Positions 1 to 4,910 of a DNA stretch of 5,114 nucleotides are shown piece by piece; position 1 is the stretch's first letter; each line of letters begins with the position of its first letter. This DNA comes from Sulfolobaceae archaeon. Its GTDB lineage: Archaea > Thermoproteota > Thermoprotei_A > Sulfolobales > Sulfolobaceae. The notes under the pieces were generated by a model. That model had not been told where the DNA came from and did no database searches. It worked only from the letters and a program-made list of their open reading frames with translations. The stretch spans positions 1-5,114 of the forward strand of contig JAPYVG010000114.1 of the NCBI GenBank assembly GCA_028277025.1, read 5' to 3'. Made by a program: the position numbers and the translations under genes.

Positions 1-1
1 A

Positions 2-70
2 GAAGCAAAGGATATTGTAGACGAAATAATAAAAAGAGTTAATGAGATCAGAGGTAAGTCTACAAGCTAA
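2..70 (+). CDS. 3' end of a host gene, product unknown (partial)
   Basis: An open frame runs from the window edge to a TAA at 68-70 and gives 22 residues, mostly charged and helix-forming (EAKDIVDEI, then IKRVNEIRGKSTS). The mix of acidic, basic and aliphatic residues looks like the C-terminal helix of a soluble protein. The other two plus-strand frames hit stops within about 42 bases. It lies upstream of, and on the same strand as, the tRNA gene, on the side expected to be host chromosome if the integrated element begins at the tRNA. The fragment is too short to name a family. Confidence 0.5.
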   Translation, partial: EAKDIVDEIIKRVNEIRGKSTS

Positions 71-92
71 ATTATAACATTCTTTTTTACCA

Positions 93-101
93 TTAAACTT
101 A
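93..101 (+). promoter_or_regulatory. Possible TATA box for the tRNA-Trp gene
   Basis: The AT-rich element TTAAACTTA lies about 40 bp before the mature tRNA 5' end, within an AT-rich gap after the host gene stop. With archaeal spacing (start about 26 bp downstream of the box centre) transcription would begin near 121-125 and leave a short 5' leader for RNase P to remove. A second candidate, CTTATA at 112-117, would start close to the mature end. The sequence alone does not decide between them. Confidence 0.35.
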
Positions 102-135
102 TTTTCTTTTACTTATACAATTATAACTGAGAAAA

Positions 136-270
136 GGGCCCGTAGCTTAGCCAGGTAGAGTGCTGGGCTCCAGATATGTGCTAGTCATTGGGTCTAAAGA
201 CCCTAAGGGGATGAAGTATATCTGGAGAGGAGAGACCCAGTGGTCCGGGGTTCGAGTCCCCGCGGGCCCA
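136..270 (+). tRNA. tRNA-Trp (anticodon CCA), intron-containing
   Basis: All arms can be paired. The acceptor stem GGGCCCG (136-142) pairs with CGGGCCC (263-269), with discriminator A at 270. The D stem is GCTT/GAGT. The anticodon stem CTGGG (163-167) pairs with CCCAG (236-240). The T stem CGGGG (246-250) pairs with CCCCG (258-262) around a TTCGAGT loop. The loop reads C-T-C-C-A-G, then the intron, then A, so the anticodon CCA (170-172) reads UGG (Trp). Removing 174-234 leaves a 74-nt tRNA. No CCA end is encoded, as is common in archaea. The gene is intact although an integrase starts 125 bp downstream, which fits integration into its 3' half with the tRNA sequence restored by the element. 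The 3' half is therefore the probable attachment core. Confidence 0.95.
174..234 (+). other. tRNA-Trp intron (61 nt, position 37/38)
   Basis: The intron lies between nucleotides 37 and 38, the commonest archaeal site. A bulge-helix-bulge can be drawn: CTCC (168-171) pairs with GGAG (229-232), giving an AGA bulge on each side (172-174 and 233-235) with cleavage after AG in both. A competing and perfect 10-bp helix also exists, 168-177 with 218-227, because the GGAG motif occurs twice (224-227 and 229-232). Inside the intron GGGTC (190-194) and GACCC (199-203) form a 5-bp hairpin with loop TAAA. I see no convincing C/D box pair, unlike the guide RNA in the tRNA-Trp intron of haloarchaea. Confidence 0.85.
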
Positions 271-303
271 TTAATAGTTTAATTGAAAGGATTTTTCATT
301 CTC

Positions 304-345
304 TATATAAAGGCGTAAATTGAACGCACAACGAATTTTTATTTA
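304..345 (+). promoter_or_regulatory. Integrase promoter region (two TATA-like boxes)
   Basis: The gap 271-395 between tRNA and integrase holds two archaeal TATA-like elements, TATATAAAG at 304-312 and TTTTTATTTA at 336-345. By usual spacing they would start transcripts near 332 and near 366, giving 5' leaders of about 60 and 30 nt. The second fits best with the ribosome site AAGGGGA at 383-389, six bases before the ATG at 396. AACG occurs three times here (323, 330 and 345), so integrase or host-factor binding is possible but unproven. The T run at 292-296 may end the tRNA transcript. Confidence 0.5.
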
Positions 346-395
346 ACGCTCTACTCTATCTTATTAATAGTGTAGATACTCTAAGGGGACGTTTA

Positions 396-1637
396 ATGAG
401 CGTTAAAATAGATGAAATAGACCAGGAGACCAGGAGAAAAATTCTACAAAAAGTCTTAGAGAAGAATATTCCTTACGATAAATTGGGAATCTCTAGAACC
501 ATGATATGGTATTATAAAAACGGAAAATACAATATTCCAAACAATGTAACAGAGAAATTGTTAAAGTTCCTCACACTAGAAGAAATATCCGAAATTATTT
601 ACGGAGTATCTCCCGATTCCGCTACAATTAACGACGCGATTAAAGTAGTAGTAAGGGCAATAAAGGATCCTCAATACAGGGAATTCGTACTACTGCTTAT
701 GCAAAAACATTTAGGAGAATTCATAAAACAACTATCCTATGAATACTTGGTAAGTAAAGAAGATATAGAGTTATTTGAGAAGTTAAGTAAATCTAAGGCT
801 AAGAAAACTTACGAAGATTATATCAGATACCTTAATGACGCATTAAGAGACATGAACTATATCCTTTCACCAGATAAAATTAAGGAATATATAGCGGAGA
901 CGGAGGAAATATCAAAACATAGAGCCAGACATATAGCAATAGTTCTGAAATTTTTCATAAAGGAAATTATAGGTGTAAAGAACCCTCCACTGGCAAACAC
1001 ATTATACTACTCTTTCAGGATTCCGAGACCTGGAGAACAGCCCAAAGAAATTAAAATAAGCATAGAAGACATAAGGAAAGTATTTAATAATATAGAAGAT
1101 ATCGGAGCAAAAGCTTTCTTCTTAGTTATGGCTGAGACTGGATTAAGAACGGGAGAAGTATTAAATTTGAAAATAAATCAAATAGACCTAGAGAAAAGAG
1201 AGATTAATCTCTCTAAGAATACCCAGACTAAAAGGTCCTACATAACATTTCTTCACCAAAATACTGCATTATGGCTAAAGGAAATTTATGTATCCTTTAG
1301 AGCGAAATTCATGAGTAAATATAAACACGGTGTAATACAATTGGGGGGTAATGTAAATGAATGGGAAAGTAAATTCTTCCCATTCCAGGAGGAGAGAATA
1401 AGAGCTGATATAAAGGAAGCCATGACTAGGGCTGAAATAGTTTTTAGATTATATGATCTAAGGGCACATTTTGCCATGTACATGACAAAACAAGGAGTAT
1501 CACCAATGATAATTGATATATTGCAAGGAAGAGTTTCACCAGGGCAGTTTAAGATACTTCAAAAGCATTATTTACCCTTCGGAAAGGAAGAACTGAAGGA
1601 GATTTACGATAAATATGCACCGAAAATCCTAACTTAA
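396..1637 (+). CDS. int: Tyrosine recombinase (integrase) of a Sulfolobales plasmid or virus
   Basis: This is the site-specific recombinase that would insert and excise the element at the tRNA gene. Residues 12-60 look like a helix-turn-helix (DKLGISRTMIWYYKNGK). About 120-205 is a helical core-binding domain, and 220-413 is the catalytic domain. Visible active-site residues are R251 (ETGLRTGE), R356 (YDLRAHF), G378-R379 (ILQGR) and nucleophile Y392 (KHYLP). A lysine at 275 or 279 may be the beta-hairpin lysine. The canonical HxxR is YxxR here and the later H/W position is R379. SSV1 integrase also departs from HxxR and has the same QGR, so this is probably not a defect. The length (413 aa) and the N-terminal HTH fit integrases of the pNOB8 kind, which stay intact on integration, better than the roughly 335-aa SSV type that is split. 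The start is supported by AAGGGGA six bases upstream. The stop overlaps the opposing gene by 9 bp. Exact family placement is inference. Confidence 0.93.
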   Translation: MSVKIDEIDQETRRKILQKVLEKNIPYDKLGISRTMIWYYKNGKYNIPNNVTEKLLKFLTLEEISEIIYGVSPDSATINDAIKVVVRAIKDPQYREFVLLLMQKHLGEFIKQLSYEYLVSKEDIELFEKLSKSKAKKTYEDYIRYLNDALRDMNYILSPDKIKEYIAETEEISKHRARHIAIVLKFFIKEIIGVKNPPLANTLYYSFRIPRPGEQPKEIKISIEDIRKVFNNIEDIGAKAFFLVMAETGLRTGEVLNLKINQIDLEKREINLSKNTQTKRSYITFLHQNTALWLKEIYVSFRAKFMSKYKHGVIQLGGNVNEWESKFFPFQEERIRADIKEAMTRAEIVFRLYDLRAHFAMYMTKQGVSPMIIDILQGRVSPGQFKILQKHYLPFGKEELKEIYDKYAPKILT

Positions 1638-1934
1638 CTTTTCCAAAACTAGAATAAACCGCCTCTTTTTGGAAGCAAGTTCTTCCCATTTATACGCTAA
1701 CCTTTTAGGAAGTCTTACCGCCTTATTTTTATTATTCACCTTTACTATATGCACCTCTCCAACCTCAATATACTCCTCACCGTTGCCGAGAAAGTATAAT
1801 TTAGCTATTGCGGATTTAGGGACTATCTCCTTAAACCTTTCTGGGATGAATATCCAATAGGTACCGTTACTGTACCTAGTTACTGAAGCTTCTGGGATAA
1901 TTATACGTTTTTGAAGTTCCTCGATTAAATCCAT
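1629..1934 (-). CDS. Putative AbrB/SpoVT-like protein with two swapped-hairpin-like halves
   Basis: The protein has 101 aa and is the last gene of the minus-strand operon. Two segments have the look of an AbrB strand pair with the (I/V)P or LP turn. Residues about 18-48 contain NGTYWIFIPERFKEIV and end in AKLYFLG. Residues about 63-99 contain NKNKAVRLPKRLAYKWEEL and end in RFILVLEKL. AbrB-family transcription regulators normally dimerise two such units. Here one chain may carry both, so it could fold as a monomer or bind DNA as a pseudo-dimer. The second half is rich in Lys and Arg, which suits nucleic acid binding. The start has AAGGGGT six bases upstream and lies 4 bp after the previous stop. 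Its stop overlaps the end of the integrase gene, so the two genes converge with no room for a terminator. The fold call is by eye and moderately uncertain. Confidence 0.8.
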   Translation of the reverse strand: MDLIEELQKRIIIPEASVTRYSNGTYWIFIPERFKEIVPKSAIAKLYFLGNGEEYIEVGEVHIVKVNNKNKAVRLPKRLAYKWEELASKKRRFILVLEKLS

Positions 1935-1938
1935 TATC

Positions 1939-2214
1939 TTACCCCTTAGTAAACTCCCCAGTTTCTCTAATCTTCTGCAAAACTAAGCTAAGATGTCTGT
2001 ACTGTGCTTCAGCATTATGTATTTGTAAAGCTATTTCCATTGCCCTGTACAATATATTATTTAATTTCCTAAGCTTTTTATTTTCCTCAGCTAACCTCTG
2101 ATTCTCTTTTTGCAATTTCTCTAACTTACGTTCTAAGATAGTGATAGTATTCAACGCTTTGCTATACTGAATTTGCAGCTCTTCGTTTTGCTGTATAATT
2201 TCATTTATTGTCAT
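1939..2214 (-). CDS. Leucine-zipper coiled-coil protein, function unknown
   Basis: The protein has 91 aa and is almost wholly helical in appearance. Leucines recur every seven residues at 27, 34, 41, 48 and 55, and the register extends back to L13 and A20. The matching a positions hold I24, L31, N38, N45 and N52. Buried asparagines at a positions are typical of parallel dimeric zippers such as GCN4. The rest of the heptads are Glu, Lys, Arg and Gln. The C-terminal part (56-91) is a less regular amphipathic region. There is no membrane segment and no strongly basic DNA-contact block before the zipper, so it is more likely a dimerising partner or scaffold than a bZIP factor. The start codon overlaps the zinc-finger gene stop as ATGA, and a strong GGAGGTG lies eight bases upstream. 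Coupled translation with the zinc-finger gene suggests that the two products may work together. Confidence 0.88.
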   Translation of the reverse strand: MTINEIIQQNEELQIQYSKALNTITILERKLEKLQKENQRLAEENKKLRKLNNILYRAMEIALQIHNAEAQYRHLSLVLQKIRETGEFTKG

Positions 2215-2474
2215 CCGTATTCCACCTCCAGGAGCTTTTCGACCGTCTCCTTTTCGGAGTTACTTAGTGTATCTCTTGTGAAAAGATAGTATAAGAGGAG
2301 GTGCTGAGGGTCATTATGCGTTTTTGCAACAATGTAGAAGTGACCGACGATATTCCTAGACTTTTTACCGCAAATCGGACATTTATCACTTGCATGTTTT
2401 TTCTGGGCGTGCATTTTTAGTGCAAAGAGTGTAATCCCTCTATATCCGCAGAACGGACATTTATATCTACTCAT
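2211..2474 (-). CDS. C2H2-type zinc-finger protein with two fingers
   Basis: The protein has 87 aa. Finger 1 is canonical: C6-x2-C9-x12-H22-x4-H27, with F17 and L19 in the hydrophobic core positions. Finger 2 is irregular: C32-x2-C35-x9-H45-x7-H53, with H58 as an alternative ligand, then a helical tail (60-87) rich in Leu and Glu. Small C2H2 proteins like this are frequent in Sulfolobales viruses and plasmids, where they are thought to be transcription regulators. This one probably binds DNA, but the target cannot be read from the sequence. The ATG is four bases after a GGGTGA ribosome site, and that site includes the stop codon of the preceding 47-aa gene. Its own stop overlaps the next start as ATGA. 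The central operon position and coupling on both sides suggest a fixed stoichiometry with its neighbours. Confidence 0.92.
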   Translation of the reverse strand: MSRYKCPFCGYRGITLFALKMHAQKKHASDKCPICGKKSRNIVGHFYIVAKTHNDPQHLLLYYLFTRDTLSNSEKETVEKLLEVEYG

Positions 2475-2478
2475 TGTC

Positions 2479-2622
2479 TCACCCGTATATCATTTCTAGC
2501 GTTATGGCTAATTTTTCGCACTCATCTATCGGTAAGCTCTCTTGCATTAGCTCGCCAATAGTTTCGGTGGAGTACCCCCTTAAATCCTGTTCTTCTTTAA
2601 GGACTTCAAAGCAGTTTGTCAT
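2479..2622 (-). CDS. Small acidic protein of 47 aa, function unknown
   Basis: This short gene fills the otherwise empty stretch between the 144-aa gene and the zinc-finger gene. The frame runs from ATG (2622-2620) to TGA (2481-2479) and encodes a small acidic protein beginning MTNCFEVLKEEQDLRGYS and ending LAITLEMIYG. Residues 20-45 are likely helical (TETIGELMQESL, DECEKLAITLEM). The start is 4 bp after the previous stop, with GGAGG at 2639-2635, a rather long 12 bases upstream. An ATG at 2630 is closer to GGAGG but stops after three codons. The end forms the ribosome site of the next gene (GGGTGA), which supports real translation. I recognise no family. An acidic helical peptide in a regulator-rich operon could be a small partner or anti-repressor, but that is a guess. 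Confidence 0.72.
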   Translation of the reverse strand: MTNCFEVLKEEQDLRGYSTETIGELMQESLPIDECEKLAITLEMIYG

Positions 2623-2626
2623 TCTA

Positions 2627-3061
2627 TCATATCGCCTCCGCGTTCATTATAATGGCATCTTTTCTTGATAGTAATTCCTTTAAGCTGAGCTTAACGACTG
2701 GTTTAGACATATCTTCTTCTTTTACAGTCTTATAATGCAATAAAGCGGAATCTAGTATTTTTATAGCATTGACACATATCTTGTCACCGCTTTTCCCCGT
2801 CCAAGAAGAGAACACCTTTAACTCACCGTTCTCTTTAATTAATTTGAATTCATCACCAGAACAAACTCTCAATATTGCGTAGGCTTTAGGGGGTGAACCT
2901 TCTAGTGATATAAATATCGTAGAATAAATGCCGTTATAGTCTTTCATAAACGCAATTACCATTTGTCTGTTTTCAATATCGTCCTTGTAACATCTTAAAT
3001 CATGCCCACAGTGTGCTATGGCCAACAAATGTTTAACGTAATGCCAACCATTCATTTGCAT
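2627..3061 (-). CDS. Conserved-looking hypothetical protein of 144 aa
   Basis: I do not recognise this protein. It looks soluble and alpha/beta. The N-terminal part (1-30) has several His and Cys residues (H7, H11, H17, C18, H20, C24), which might bind metal but form no standard motif. Residues about 33-70 read as beta strands (MVIAFMKDYNGIYSTIFISLEG, then AYAILRVCSG). Residues about 100-113 form a helix, and the tail (120-144) contains VVKLSLKELLSRKDAII. The first ATG (3061) is chosen because it lies 3 bp after the ribbon-helix-helix gene stop, with GGTGAG at 3077-3072. A second ATG two codons later is also possible. It sits between two small regulators in the same transcript. No signal peptide or membrane segment is visible. 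Confidence 0.82.
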   Translation of the reverse strand: MQMNGWHYVKHLLAIAHCGHDLRCYKDDIENRQMVIAFMKDYNGIYSTIFISLEGSPPKAYAILRVCSGDEFKLIKENGELKVFSSWTGKSGDKICVNAIKILDSALLHYKTVKEEDMSKPVVKLSLKELLSRKDAIIMNAEAI

Positions 3062-3064
3062 CGC

Positions 3065-3250
3065 CTACCGTCTCACCTTAAAGCCCTTTTCTACTTTTGC
3101 CACGTGTACACTTTCTTTCTCTAACTCCTGCTTTACTAGGGTTTCTATCGCTTTCCTTATCGCTTCTGACCTATTTAACCCATATTTTATTGCATATCTG
3201 TCTAATAGTTCTAACAAGTCTTCCTCCAGTTTAAATGTGACAACCCTCAC
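3065..3250 (-). CDS. Ribbon-helix-helix (CopG/Arc-type) DNA-binding protein
   Basis: The protein has 61 aa. Residues 2-7 (RVVTFK) form the DNA-contacting strand, 8-21 ([14 protein letters not shown]) helix A, the turn is around G24-L25-N26, and R27[12 protein letters not shown] is helix B. This is the full RHH pattern, including the N/R-S-E start of helix B. A charged tail of about 20 residues follows and ends in KVRR. Such proteins dimerise and bind operator repeats, and many are plasmid copy-control or antitoxin proteins. Here it probably autoregulates the operon, but no palindromic operator is visible because the operon's native promoter has been displaced by the IS. It starts with GTG, overlapping the previous stop as GTGA, with GGTGAG five bases upstream. 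I see no partner that clearly looks like a toxin, so an antitoxin role is unsupported. Confidence 0.92.
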   Translation of the reverse strand: MRVVTFKLEEDLLELLDRYAIKYGLNRSEAIRKAIETLVKQELEKESVHVAKVEKGFKVRR

Positions 3251-3384
3251 TCCTCCTCACCCTCCTCCTCTTCAAACGGTCTATCATCAACTCTGTCAGC
3301 GAAATCTCTACATACTTCTTCATCATAATCATTAAGACATAATTCTTCGTATAACCTCTTCTCTCTCTTAGACCATTTAGTCAT
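3247..3384 (-). CDS. Small protein of 45 aa with basic head and acidic tail
   Basis: The frame runs from ATG (3384-3382) to TGA (3249-3247). The protein begins [20 protein letters not shown] and ends [11 protein letters not shown], so a basic N-terminus is followed by an almost purely glutamate C-terminus. The start overlaps the stop of the upstream gene as ATGA, with AAGGGGGT six bases upstream. The stop overlaps the GTG of the ribbon-helix-helix gene as GTGA. These two overlaps and a good ribosome site make a real gene likely despite its size. The GAG/GGT run that encodes the acid tail also supplies the GGAGG and GGTGAG sites for the next gene. No family is recognised. An acidic tail could mimic DNA or bind a basic partner, but this is speculation. 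Confidence 0.78.
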   Translation of the reverse strand: MTKWSKREKRLYEELCLNDYDEEVCRDFADRVDDRPFEEEEGEEE

Positions 3385-3824
3385 TGACTGACCCCCTTCC
3401 TTTCGAAGTATTTCCTAATGCTTTCGACGACTTCTTGAGCAGTCTCGGCAACCGAATAGTTTTCGTTGATGTCGATGTGTGCAGTCGAGTGGTACTTAGG
3501 CAACATCTTCACAAACTCTGCTAACGTGTATGGTGCATTAATATCTGACATAATATTTAAGATGTCGTCGTAAGTAGTCTCAGTTTTGAAAATCTCTTTG
3601 TGGTCGATATTTCCGCTTTGGTCAATATGAACCAAGACGATACTGAAACTAACGTAATTTTTCCATGTGTTTGCGTATAACTCGAACTTCAAGTAGTTGC
3701 CAGGTAGTAATTTGTAATACAGTCTTCCCTCACTGCGTTTAGCAAATGCTGGTTTGATAAATCTTCTTTTCGAGATGCTAAATAACAGCTCATGTTTGAT
3801 TGTTCTAGAATAATGATTTGACTC
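3381..3824 (-). pseudogene. Unrecognised protein gene, 5' end removed by the insertion sequence
   Basis: A frame of 147 codons plus TGA is open right up to the IS boundary at 3824/3825. The surviving part has no ATG, GTG or TTG in frame for about its first 45 codons, so the native start must have lain beyond the insertion point. The product looks alpha/beta: strands around KFELYANTWKNYVSFSIVLV, a helix near DDILNIMSDI, and a C-terminal helix ETAQEVVESIRKYFERK. I do not recognise the family. The frame continues seven codons into the IS to a TTG at 3845 (reading MHLGHSL before the native GAG at 3824), so a fused 154-aa product is possible. The stop overlaps the next start as ATGA, making this the first visible gene of the operon. 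How much of the N-terminus is missing cannot be told from this side. Confidence 0.75.
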
Positions 3825-3859
3825 GAGAGAGTGTCCCAAGTGCAAATAATTGAATAAAT
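3825..3859 (+). repeat. Left terminal inverted repeat of the IS (35 bp)
   Basis: It begins GAGAGAGTGTCCCAAG and pairs with the right end (5080-5114) at 34 of 35 positions. The only difference is position 17, T here and C in the reverse complement of the right end. The similarity stops abruptly after position 35. It is longer than the 15-20 bp ends of many IS5-family members. Confidence 0.95.
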
Positions 3860-3870
3860 CTATGTAAAGG

Positions 3871-3878
3871 TTTATAGA
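3871..3878 (+). promoter_or_regulatory. TATA box for the transposase (possibly bidirectional)
   Basis: TTTATAGA is preceded by the purine-rich AAAGG, which resembles a BRE, and would start a transcript near 3900, giving a leader of about 85 nt before the transposase ATG. Read on the minus strand the same bases give TCTATAAA, which would start outward transcription near 3847, just before the TTG at 3845. No mapped start supports either reading. Confidence 0.45.
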
Positions 3879-3956
3879 TAATAATTCAAAAGATATCGTG
3901 AATTACTGAGAAATTTTGAATTTTCGCTTGAAGCAAAAAGTCGCGTAATACTTAAA

Positions 3957-4024
3957 GGGAACCGGGACGATGTAGTACCGATTCACATGAAACATTGGAT
4001 AGAATACTACAACGGCCCGGTCCC
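3957..4024 (+). promoter_or_regulatory. RNA hairpin enclosing the transposase start codon
   Basis: GGGAACCGGG (3957-3966) pairs with CCCGGTCCC (4016-4024), nine pairs with one bulged A. After a 4/4 internal loop, TGTAGTA (3971-3977) pairs perfectly with TACTACA (4005-4011). The 27-nt loop holds the ATG at 3987. No ribosome site is seen close before this ATG; the nearest purine run (AAAGGGA) is about 27 bases away and partly inside the stem. Translation may thus be low or controlled by the structure, as known for some bacterial IS transposases, but this is inference from pairing alone. Confidence 0.5.
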
Positions 4025-4910
4025 CTATGAACATTTATCAGCAAGGCATAAAACACTTGTGAAAATGAACTACATGCTGATCACGTCTGAAGTGCTGTCG
4101 CGTCTCTCTGACCTCTTCATATTGAGAGCGTTAATAGTTATGATTGTGTGGACGTGCTCCTACAGGGACGTGCGGAGCTACTACGAGTCAGACGTGGTGG
4201 TAAGGTGGTTCCTAGGCGAGTACAAGTCTAAGTCTGAGATCCATAGGAGGGCAAAGAAATTTAGGGGAGAGGTAAAGACTCTGTTCAAGGAGTACGCCAA
4301 GGAGTTGGAGGGGAAGATGAGTAGACTTGCTGACTACTTACCTAGCAGTGCGTTATACGGAAAGGTTGGAAAGCTGTGGATCGTGGATTCCTTCCTAATC
4401 GAGGTACCCTTCGGGAAGAGGAACAAGGAAACATTGAAGAAGAAGTTTGAGCTAGACCTAAGGCAGAGGAAGTACAGGGAGGCGGCTAACACGCTCTTCT
4501 TTTACATTAAGTGCAAAGTGAGGAGGAGGTTCAAGGGAGAGTTTACAAAGAAGAGGAACAGGAGTTACTTCGGCTTCAAGGTCTTCAACCTCATGTCGCC
4601 AACAATGATAGTCCACGAGATTCAAGTGGAACTGGCCAATTTTCCGGACAATAAGGTTGGCTTCTCCCGCAGCGGTTATAAGGTAGTGGATAGGGGCTTC
4701 GTGGGGAAGTCCTCGACCTGGTTGATAGGTTTCTCTAGTTTCAGGAGGTACGTGGAGTTCTTTGGGATCTTCTTGAGGAGGTATTGGAGGCCTTACGCTA
4801 CTGAAAAGGGTATGGTCGAGCTCTTTGTCTACGTTATCGCGTTGATTTACAACTCCTACATCTACACTTCTGTGTTATCGCGTGTTCCGGAGAGTCAACT
4901 CGCCCACTAA
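3987..4910 (+). CDS. IS5-type DDE transposase
   Basis: The 307-aa enzyme would cut and join the IS ends using a two-metal DDE active site. Probable catalytic residues are D134 (LWIVDSF), D235 (YKVVDRGF) and E257 (RRYVEFFGIFLRR). E257 lies in the pattern R-x3-E-x6-R, close to the Y-R-E-K signature of IS4/IS5-type enzymes. YFGFKVF (194-200) matches the conserved strand usually written GYKLH. Residues 30-90 are helical and basic, suiting binding to the inverted repeats. The frame is unbroken and the length is normal for the group, so the enzyme may be active. The ATG at 3987 is the first in frame. The frame is open upstream to 3885 but has no ATG or GTG, and a CTG at 3906 is the only weak alternative. 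It is a single gene, not the two-frame arrangement of some IS5 subgroups. Confidence 0.92.
   Translation: MKHWIEYYNGPVPYEHLSARHKTLVKMNYMLITSEVLSRLSDLFILRALIVMIVWTCSYRDVRSYYESDVVVRWFLGEYKSKSEIHRRAKKFRGEVKTLFKEYAKELEGKMSRLADYLPSSALYGKVGKLWIVDSFLIEVPFGKRNKETLKKKFELDLRQRKYREAANTLFFYIKCKVRRRFKGEFTKKRNRSYFGFKVFNLMSPTMIVHEIQVELANFPDNKVGFSRSGYKVVDRGFVGKSSTWLIGFSSFRRYVEFFGIFLRRYWRPYATEKGMVELFVYVIALIYNSYIYTSVLSRVPESQLAH

Noticed and set aside
174..234. C/D box guide RNA within the tRNA-Trp intron
   Set aside because: Only a partial C-like GATGA (210-214) is present, and no CTGA D box in a suitable place.
1286..1483. 65-codon open frame on the minus strand inside the integrase
   Set aside because: It lies wholly inside a well-supported gene, has no ribosome site or operon partner, and its product has no recognisable pattern.
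396..1637. SSV-type integrase with the attachment site inside its gene
   Set aside because: No stretch of the tRNA-Trp 3' half is repeated in the integrase gene, and the gene is complete.
1669..1860. 63-codon plus-strand frame opposite the AbrB-like gene
   Set aside because: It is antisense to an operon gene with a good start site; the serine/leucine-rich product is typical of a shadow frame.
2474..2668. 64-codon plus-strand frame over the 47-aa gene
   Set aside because: The minus-strand 47-aa frame fits the operon spacing and ribosome sites exactly, and this one has no such context.
3065..3384. Toxin-antitoxin pair made of the 45-aa and RHH genes
   Set aside because: The order and sizes could fit, but the 45-aa protein shows no toxin motif and its charge pattern is unlike known small toxins; kept only as a possible partner pair.
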